A DNA stretch of 64,000 nt, taken from assembly GCF_009789225.1 (NCBI RefSeq), contig NZ_WSTA01000006.1:1-64000 (forward strand), written 5' to 3'. The notes beneath the pieces are model-generated. The model searched no databases, was not told the DNA's origin, and was given only the letters and a program-made list of their open reading frames with translations. The position numbers and the translations under genes are program-made. This stretch comes from Agromyces seonyuensis. GTDB taxonomy: Bacteria; Actinomycetota; Actinomycetes; Actinomycetales; Microbacteriaceae. The number at the start of each line of letters is the position of its first letter. The stretch's first letter is position 1. Below are positions 57,800 through 64,000 of the stretch, in pieces.

Positions 57800-59254
57800 A
57801 TGGCCGACGAGCCGACTGCCGATGAGATCTGGGCGACCGTGCTCGGACGCCTCGACGACGACGAGGCGCTCACCGAGTACATGAAGGCGTTCCTCGGTCT
57901 CGTGCGTCCCAAGGGGATCGGCGGCGGCACGTTCTACCTCGAGGTGCCCAACGACTTCACTGCGACGATGCTCAATCAGCGGATGCGCGTCGCCCTGCTC
58001 ACCGCGATGGCCTCGCTCGACCAGGCGCCGACGAGTTTCTACGTCGTCGTGAACCCGGAGCTCGAGGAGGCGCCCCGGTTCGACACCGGTCTGCCCGACG
58101 GACCGGTGCCGTCGCCCCGCGGACCGATCGGCATCGTGGGAGCGCCGGCCGACGACGTCGCGACGCCGGCCGCACCGCAGTCGGTCTTCGAGCACACGAG
58201 CCCGGAACCGCCGCGCGACTCACGGCTCAACCCGAAGTACAGCTTCGACAACTTCGTCATCGGCCAGTCCAACCGCTTCTCGCACGCGGCCGCGGTCGCG
58301 GTCGCCGAGGCGCCGGCGAAGGCCTACAACCCGCTCTTCATCTACGGCGACTCCGGGCTCGGCAAGACCCACCTCCTCCATGCGATCGGGCACTACGCGC
58401 AGTCGATGTACCCGGGCATCCGGGTGCGCTACGTCAGCTCCGAGGAGTTCACGAACGACTTCATCAACTCGATCGCGAACAACCGCGGCGCGCTCTTCCA
58501 GCAGCGCTACCGCAACATCGACATCCTGCTGATCGACGACATCCAATTCCTGCAGGGCAAGGCCGAGACGCAGGAAGCCTTCTTCCACACGTTCAACACG
58601 CTCCACGACCACAACAAGCAGGTCGTCATCACGAGCGACGTGCCGCCCAAGCATCTCACCGGGTTCGAGGACCGGATGCGGTCGCGATTCGAGTGGGGGC
58701 TCATCACCGACGTCCAGGCACCGGACCTCGAGACGCGCATCGCGATCCTGCGCAAGAAGGCGCAGTCCGAGCGGCTCATGGTCCCGGACGACATCCTCGA
58801 GTACATGGCGACGAAGGTCTCGTCGAACATCCGCGAACTCGAGGGCACACTCATCCGCGTGACGGCTTTCGCGAGCCTCAACCGCACGCCCGTCGACATG
58901 CAGCTCACCCAGACGGTGCTGAAGGACCTCATCACGGACGACTCCGACAACGTCGTGGCGCCGGTCGACATCATCACGGCGACGGCGGACTACTTCAAGC
59001 TCACGGTCGACGACCTCTACGGGTCGAGCCGGTCGCAGGCGGTCGCGACCGCACGGCAGATCGCGATGTACCTCTGCCGGGAGATGACGAGCCTGTCGCT
59101 GCCGAAGATCGGCCAGCTCTTCGGCAACCGCGACCACACCACGGTGATGTACGCCAACAAGAAGATCTCGGAGCTCATGAAGGAGCGCCGATCGATCTAC
59201 AACCAGGTCACCGAGCTGACGGCGCGGATCAAGCAGACGAGCCGGATCCGCTGA
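57800..59254 (+). CDS. dnaA: chromosomal replication initiator DnaA
   Basis: 484-residue AAA+ initiator. Domain I opens ADEIWATVLGRLDDDEALTE, a variable linker follows, and domain III has Walker A GDSGLGKT (183-190), Walker B ILLIDDIQFL and GFEDRMRSRFEWGL; domain IV ends with LPKIGQLFGNRDHTTVMYAN, the DnaA-box reader. ATG 57800 is chosen because GGGGAA lies just upstream; an in-frame ATG at 57788 would add four residues. Confidence 0.97.
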   Translation: MADEPTADEIWATVLGRLDDDEALTEYMKAFLGLVRPKGIGGGTFYLEVPNDFTATMLNQRMRVALLTAMASLDQAPTSFYVVVNPELEEAPRFDTGLPDGPVPSPRGPIGIVGAPADDVATPAAPQSVFEHTSPEPPRDSRLNPKYSFDNFVIGQSNRFSHAAAVAVAEAPAKAYNPLFIYGDSGLGKTHLLHAIGHYAQSMYPGIRVRYVSSEEFTNDFINSIANNRGALFQQRYRNIDILLIDDIQFLQGKAETQEAFFHTFNTLHDHNKQVVITSDVPPKHLTGFEDRMRSRFEWGLITDVQAPDLETRIAILRKKAQSERLMVPDDILEYMATKVSSNIRELEGTLIRVTAFASLNRTPVDMQLTQTVLKDLITDDSDNVVAPVDIITATADYFKLTVDDLYGSSRSQAVATARQIAMYLCREMTSLSLPKIGQLFGNRDHTTVMYANKKISELMKERRSIYNQVTELTARIKQTSRIR

Positions 59255-59743
59255 ATCCGAAGCTTCGCGATGCGGCGCCTGGCCCTCGGCCGGCGCCGTT
59301 TCGCGTTGCTGCGCAGTCGGCGACGGACTGACTCGGCAGCCCGGGTTCGATCCGAACCGTCCACAACCTCAGGTTGTCGGAACTCCGTGGTGTTAACAGC
59401 AGTCTGTTAACAGCGTTAACGCGTGTGGAAACTGTGGACAGTTCGTACGACCCGCGCGAACCCGCGCATCCGAGCCGATCCCCTTTGTGGAGGTCCTGTG
59501 TTAACAGCACGGATGACTCGGGGCAGCCGTCGTCGCGACCGACATCCAATTCACAAGCCGGCCCCCGGACTGAACAATTCGAGGCGGGTTGCTCGTTAAC
59601 AATCCACAAGTTATCCACACTTGTGCAATCCGTCCCGGCACGGCGCCGCGTGTGCGCCTCGTCGGGCCCACCCCCTAGCATTGGAGGGCGCGCGCGGGTG
59701 CACCGATCCCGTGAGCGCAGCCACGAGATCGACGGGAGAACGT
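59255..59743. other. probable oriC (dnaA-dnaN spacer)
   Basis: 489 bp. A perfect DnaA box TTATCCACA lies at 59611-59619, with near matches on both strands (TGTGGAAAC, TGTGGACAG, TTGTGGAGG, AATCCACAA). Five GTTAAC sites lie at 59392, 59406, 59415, 59500 and 59595, three of them within TGTTAACAGC. The spacer is richer in A+T than the surrounding genes and the position is the usual actinobacterial origin. Confidence 0.85.
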
Positions 59744-60889
59744 GTGAAGTTCCAGGTCAACCGCGACGTGTTCAGCGAGGCCGTCTCGTTCGCCGTGAAG
59801 CTGCTGCCGCAGCGCACGACGCTGCCGATCCTCTCGGGCGTGCTGATCCAGGCGACCGACGAGGGCCTCGTGCTGTCGTCCTTCGACTACGAGGTGTCGT
59901 CGCAGACCGAGATCGCCGCCGATGTCGAGGAGCCCGGCACGGTGCTCGTCTCCGGCCGACTCCTCGCCGACATCGCGAGCAAGCTCCCGAACGCGCCCGT
60001 GCGCTTCGTCACCGAGGAGACCCGCATCTCCGTCTCGTGCGGCAGCGCCAAGTTCACGCTGCTGTCCATGCCGGTCGAGGAGTACCCCGCGATCCCGGAG
60101 ATCGATGCCCCGACGGGCCTCGTGCCGGCCGAGGACTTCGCGGACGCCGTCTCGCAGGTGGCCGTCGCCGCATCTCGCGACGACGTCACGCCCGTCATCA
60201 CCGGGGTGCAGCTCGAGATCGCCGACAACCGCCTCAGCCTCGTCGCGACCGACCGCTACCGCGTCGCGATCCGCGACATCGACTGGGACGGCGGCACCGC
60301 AGGCGAAGACGCCGCGACCGCGCTGGTCCCGGCTCGCACGCTGCAGGAGGTCGGCAAGACCTTCGGTCACTCGGGCAACATCTCCGTCTCGATCACAGCG
60401 CGCGACGACCGCCAGCTGATCGCCTTCTCGGCGGAGAAGAAGACGGTCACCTCGCTGCTCATCAAGGGCAACTTCCCGCCCGTGCGTCGGCTCTTCCCCG
60501 AGACGGTCGACAACTACGCGGTGCTCAACACCGCCGAGCTCATCGAAGCCACTCGGCGCGTCTCCCTCGTGCTCGAGCGCGAGGCCGCGCTGCGGTACTC
60601 GTTCGGCGAGGACGGCCTGAAGCTCGAGGCCATCGGCAGCGAGCAGGCCCAGGCGTCCGAGACGGTCGACGCGATCGTCACCGGCGACGAGGTGGTCGTC
60701 TCGTTGAAGCCGCAGTTCCTCCTCGACGGCCTCGGCGCCGTGCACTCGGAGTACGTGCGCATCTCATTCACGAAGACCGAGAACCCCAACAAGCCGGGCC
60801 CCGTCCTCATCACCGCGCAGACGTCGCGCGACCAGGCCGGCACCGACAGCTACCGCTACCTGCTGCAGCCGAACCTGCTGCTGCGCTGA
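59744..60889 (+). CDS. dnaN: DNA polymerase III sliding clamp
   Basis: 381-residue beta clamp. It starts at GTG 59744 (product KFQVNRDVFSEAVSFAVKLL) with GGGAGA six bases upstream. ATDRYRVAIRDIDW and SLKPQFLLDGLGAVHSEYVR are typical. Ends RYLLQPNLLLR. Lies directly downstream of oriC. Confidence 0.97.
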   Translation: MKFQVNRDVFSEAVSFAVKLLPQRTTLPILSGVLIQATDEGLVLSSFDYEVSSQTEIAADVEEPGTVLVSGRLLADIASKLPNAPVRFVTEETRISVSCGSAKFTLLSMPVEEYPAIPEIDAPTGLVPAEDFADAVSQVAVAASRDDVTPVITGVQLEIADNRLSLVATDRYRVAIRDIDWDGGTAGEDAATALVPARTLQEVGKTFGHSGNISVSITARDDRQLIAFSAEKKTVTSLLIKGNFPPVRRLFPETVDNYAVLNTAELIEATRRVSLVLEREAALRYSFGEDGLKLEAIGSEQAQASETVDAIVTGDEVVVSLKPQFLLDGLGAVHSEYVRISFTKTENPNKPGPVLITAQTSRDQAGTDSYRYLLQPNLLLR

Positions 60890-60996
60890 ACCGGAACGGA
60901 TGCGGCGACCGCCCTCCTCGGGCCGGCCGCCGCATCGGTCGTGTCGGGAGCGCCCGGTACCCTGAGGCGGTCGGTTCGAGCGGGAGGAGTGCGTCG

Positions 60997-62265
60997 ATGC
61001 ACGTCGCACGGCTCTCGCTCACCGACTGGCGCAACTACGAACGAGCGGAGCTCGAGCTCGATGCCGGCCCGACCGTCCTCGTCGGCCGCAACGGCCAGGG
61101 CAAGACCAACCTCGTCGAATCGATCGGCTATCTCGCGACGCTCGGTTCGCACCGGGTGTCCGCCGACCAGCCGTTGGTCCGGGCCGGAGCTGATGCCGCG
61201 ATCGTGCGTGCCCTGCTGTCGCACGACGGCCGCGACATCCTCGTCGAACTCCAGGTGAATCGTTCGGGAGCGAACCGCGCACAGGTGAACCGTTCGCCGG
61301 CGAAGCCGCGCGACCTGCCGCGCTACTGCCATTCCGTGCTGTTCGCCCCGGAGGATCTCGCGATCGTGCGCGGCGAGCCCGGTCAGCGCCGTCGACTGCT
61401 CGACGAGCTGCTCGTGCAGCTCAGCCCGCGCCTCGCGGGCGTCATGGCCGACTACGACCGCGTGCTCCGGCAGCGCAACTCGCTGCTCAAGTCGGCGAAG
61501 GCGCGCGGCACGGCGGCCGACAAGCTGACCACGCTCGACATCTGGGACGAACGCCTCGTGGAGTTCGGCACCGAACTCATCGACCGTCGAAGCCGGCTCG
61601 TCGCCGAACTCGCCGAGCCCGTGCGTCTCGCCTATGCGGGCATCGTGGACGCCGATCACCGTCCGACCTTGACACCGCAGCTTTCCATCGACGGCGCGGG
61701 CGAGCAGGACGACCGCGACCGCGGTGCGGCCTCGGCCGAGCTCCCCGCCGACGCGGGCACGGCCGACCGGTTCCGTACGGCGTTGGCGTCCGTGCGTCGG
61801 CGCGAGCTCGAGCGCGGCGTGACGCTCGTCGGTCCGCACCGCGATGATGTGCTCCTCGAGCTCAACGGGCTGCCTGCGAAGGGGTACGCGAGCCACGGCG
61901 AGTCCTGGTCGTTCGCACTCGCGCTGCGTCTGGCCGGCGCCGAACTCCTCCGCCGCGATTCCCCGGCGGGCGACCCCGTGCTCGTGCTCGACGACGTCTT
62001 CGCCGAACTCGATCGACGGCGACGGGAGCGGCTCGCCGCGGCGATCGCGGGATACGAGCAGGTGCTCATCACGGCCGCCGTGCTCGAGGACGTCCCGACC
62101 GAGCTCGCCGCGCGGCTCGTGCACATCGACGCGGGTCGCATCCTCGAGCAGGACGGCGAGCACGTCGTCGCGGTCGCCCCGGCTGGCGATGTCCCCGGAA
62201 CCGGCGAGGATGGGACCGGCGACGGCGAGGATGGGACCGAGGCCACGGAGGGAGCGGACGGATGA
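60997..62265 (+). CDS. recF: DNA replication and repair protein RecF
   Basis: 422-residue SMC-like ATPase that helps load RecA at gaps. Walker A VLVGRNGQGKTNLVESIGYL, signature GESWSFALALRLAGAELLRR and Walker B VLVLDDVFAELDRRRRERLA. The last 25 residues form an acidic tail GTGEDGTGDGEDGTEATEG, coded by a 21-bp near repeat (62202 and 62223). A GGGAGGAG ribosome site precedes the ATG. The stop overlaps the next start (ATGA). Confidence 0.95.
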   Translation: MHVARLSLTDWRNYERAELELDAGPTVLVGRNGQGKTNLVESIGYLATLGSHRVSADQPLVRAGADAAIVRALLSHDGRDILVELQVNRSGANRAQVNRSPAKPRDLPRYCHSVLFAPEDLAIVRGEPGQRRRLLDELLVQLSPRLAGVMADYDRVLRQRNSLLKSAKARGTAADKLTTLDIWDERLVEFGTELIDRRSRLVAELAEPVRLAYAGIVDADHRPTLTPQLSIDGAGEQDDRDRGAASAELPADAGTADRFRTALASVRRRELERGVTLVGPHRDDVLLELNGLPAKGYASHGESWSFALALRLAGAELLRRDSPAGDPVLVLDDVFAELDRRRRERLAAAIAGYEQVLITAAVLEDVPTELAARLVHIDAGRILEQDGEHVVAVAPAGDVPGTGEDGTGDGEDGTEATEGADG

Positions 62266-62780
62266 CGGCGGTCGACCCCCAGCACGACGCGCGGCCCGAC
62301 CCGCTGGCCGAGGCCGAGCGCGTCTACCGGCATTTCCGGGAGATCTTCGGCGGTGCCGAGCAGGCGCCGCGGCGGCGGCCGAAGCGTCGGCACGAGCCCA
62401 CCGAAGACCTGCCCTTCACGCCCGGCCGCGACCCGCGCCCGCTCGGCGACGCGCTCGCGAAGCTCACGAGCGAACTCGGTTGGAGCGCCCCGCTCTCCCA
62501 GCACGCGCTGCTGGCGTCGTGGGTCGAGATCGCGGGCGCCGACATCGCCGCGCACTCCGAGCCGCTCGCCGTCGAGGGCCCGGTCCTCGCGGTCAAGTGC
62601 GAGTCCACGGCCTGGGCGGTGCAGCTCCGGCTGGTGCAGGCCGGTCTCGTCACGCGCATCCTCGAGAAGTTCCCCGAATCGGGGGTGCAGTCGATCCGCT
62701 TTCAAGGGCCGGACGCGCCATCCTGGAAAAAGGGTCCCAGATCGGTTCCAGGGCGCGGTCCGCGCGATACCTACGGCTGA
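62262..62780 (+). CDS. DUF721-family protein
   Basis: 172 residues, in the usual place between recF and gyrB. An Arg-rich N terminus with RRRPKRRHEPTEDLPFTPG precedes the domain WSAPLSQHALLASWVEIAGA and VKCESTAWAVQLRLVQAGLV. The family is thought to help DnaA or replication control in actinobacteria, but the role is not settled. Four-base overlap with recF. Confidence 0.92.
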   Translation: MTAVDPQHDARPDPLAEAERVYRHFREIFGGAEQAPRRRPKRRHEPTEDLPFTPGRDPRPLGDALAKLTSELGWSAPLSQHALLASWVEIAGADIAAHSEPLAVEGPVLAVKCESTAWAVQLRLVQAGLVTRILEKFPESGVQSIRFQGPDAPSWKKGPRSVPGRGPRDTYG

Positions 62781-62857
62781 GCCGACGAAAACGGTCACCG
62801 GCGGAAAGAAATCCCCGGAGAGGGGCGTTCTCGGGCTGTTCGAGAGCCCTGCACTGT

Positions 62858-62902
62858 TAGAATCGGATGTCGCCAATCGACGGTCAGGAGCCCGATTCAG
62901 TT
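62858..62902 (+). promoter_or_regulatory. gyrB promoter and leader
   Basis: TAGAAT at 62858-62863 is a clear -10; no good -35 is visible at the right spacing. AGGAG (62886-62890) lies 12 bases before ATG 62903. Confidence 0.6.
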
Positions 62903-64000
62903 ATGACAGCGGAACCGACGAAGGCCGAGCCCGAATACGGCGCCGACGCAATCCAGGTGCTCGAGGGCCTCGAAGCGGTTCGCAAGCGTCCCGGCATGTA
63001 CATCGGGTCCACGGGCCCCCGCGGACTGCACCACCTGGTGTACGAGATCGTCGACAACTCCGTCGATGAGTCGCTCGCGGGCCAGGCGACCGCGATCGAC
63101 GTCACGATCCTGCCCGACGGCGGCATCCGCGTCGTCGACGACGGCCGAGGCATCCCCGTCGACATCCACAAGACGGAGGGTCGTTCGACGGTCGAGGTCG
63201 TCCTCACCGTCCTGCACGCCGGCGGCAAGTTCGGCGGCGGCGGCTACGCCGTCTCCGGCGGTCTGCACGGCGTCGGCTCCTCGGTCGTGAACGCGCTGTC
63301 GACGCGACTCGACGTCGAGGTGCGCCGTCAGGGCCACCTCTACACCCAGCGCTACCACGTCGGCGTCCCCGAGGCGCCGCTCGCCAAGGGCGAGGCCACC
63401 GAGGCGACCGGCACGACCATCACGTTCTGGCCGAACCCCGAGATCTTCGAGACGGTCGAGTTCGACTACGAGACGCTCCGCACGCGCTTCCAGCAGACGG
63501 CCTTCCTCAACAAGGGCCTCCGCATCGAGCTCACCGACCTCCGGCCGACCGAGCAGCTCGACGGGCTCGACGACCTTGATCTCGACGGCGACGCCGACGC
63601 GGAGACGCAGGGACCCCGCCACGACACCTTCCTCTACGAGCGCGGTCTCGTCGACTACGTGGAGTACATCAACAAGGCCAAGCGCAGCGAGGTCATCCAC
63701 GAGGAGATCATCGACTTCGAGTCGGAGGACGCCGAACGCGGGATGGCGCTCGAGGTCGCGATGCAGTGGACCACGGCCTACACCGAATCGGTCTACACGT
63801 TCGCGAACGTCATCAACACCCACGAGGGCGGCACCCACGAAGAGGGCTTCCGTGCGGCCATGACGACGCTCGTCAACAAGTACGCGCGCGAGAAGAACCT
63901 CCTCAAGGAGAAGGACGCCAACCTCACGGGCGAGGACATTCGCGAGGGCCTCACCGCCGTCATCTCGATCAAGCTCGCCGAGCCGCAGTTCGAGGGCCAG
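62903..64000 (+). CDS. gyrB: DNA gyrase subunit B (partial, runs off the window)
   Basis: ATPase subunit of the enzyme that introduces negative supercoils; 366 residues are in the window. GHKL motifs: [24 protein letters not shown] and [18 protein letters not shown]; the N-terminal [20 protein letters not shown] binds ATP of the partner. The transducer domain follows ([20 protein letters not shown]). The TOPRIM part lies beyond the end. Confidence 0.97.
   Translation, partial: MTAEPTKAEPEYGADAIQVLEGLEAVRKRPGMYIGSTGPRGLHHLVYEIVDNSVDESLAGQATAIDVTILPDGGIRVVDDGRGIPVDIHKTEGRSTVEVVLTVLHAGGKFGGGGYAVSGGLHGVGSSVVNALSTRLDVEVRRQGHLYTQRYHVGVPEAPLAKGEATEATGTTITFWPNPEIFETVEFDYETLRTRFQQTAFLNKGLRIELTDLRPTEQLDGLDDLDLDGDADAETQGPRHDTFLYERGLVDYVEYINKAKRSEVIHEEIIDFESEDAERGMALEVAMQWTTAYTESVYTFANVINTHEGGTHEEGFRAAMTTLVNKYAREKNLLKEKDANLTGEDIREGLTAVISIKLAEPQFEGQ

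Overview
The window is about 70% GC, and the genes carry GTG and TTG as well as ATG starts. The gene set and order (rpmH-rnpA-yidD-yidC-jag-rsmG-parA-parB on one side of dnaA; dnaA-dnaN-recF-DUF721-gyrB on the other) mark it as the chromosomal origin of an actinobacterium. A MurJ without a kinase domain, a DUF6049 protein, a GerW/YtfJ-like protein, an ABC sugar importer without its own ATPase and the 33-bp GGTCGAG...GAGACC repeats fit the family Microbacteriaceae (an Agromyces-like organism is my guess). No tRNA, rRNA, CRISPR array, phage or transposase gene was seen.

Layout. (1) 1-6,550: transhydrogenase subunit (cut by the window edge), a GerW-like protein, an AAA+ ATPase, a small winged-helix regulator with a membrane protein, and two alpha/beta hydrolases. 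(2) 6,714-13,033: a sugar-uptake unit, GH13 glucosidase, lipoprotein binding protein and two permeases, divergent from a LacI-type repressor with two matching operator-like sites in the shared promoter region. (3) 13,101-19,282: an unusual cluster of hydrolases; four of its genes, two of them small unknown proteins, are chained by 4-nt start/stop overlaps. (4) 19,367-30,395: scattered accessory genes (transglutaminase-like, Gfo/Idh oxidoreductase, SDR, AarF/UbiB kinase, PadR regulator, MATE exporter, reductase with divergent XRE regulator). (5) 30,826-38,670: dnaB and the rpsF-ssb-rpsR-rplI operon, with a large secreted M14 carboxypeptidase gene between them on the opposite strand. (6) 38,784-48,383: CCA-adding enzyme, DUF6049, MurJ, thioredoxin reductase, thioredoxin, a PLP aminotransferase and a D-Ala-D-Ala ligase-like enzyme. 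(7) 48,476-64,000: chromosome segregation, membrane insertion and replication genes around oriC.

The most unusual points are: a chromosomal ParA fused to an acidic, low-complexity N-terminal region of about 600 residues that contains a perfect parS site in its coding DNA; a set of parS sites (three perfect, one with a single mismatch, one degenerate), one forming the core of a 32-bp perfect palindrome between two convergent genes; a 2.1-kb gene-free region between rsmG and parA with a cluster of DnaA boxes; five GTTAAC sites in the dnaA-dnaN spacer; and an rpsF leader that looks like the S6:S18 autoregulatory RNA.
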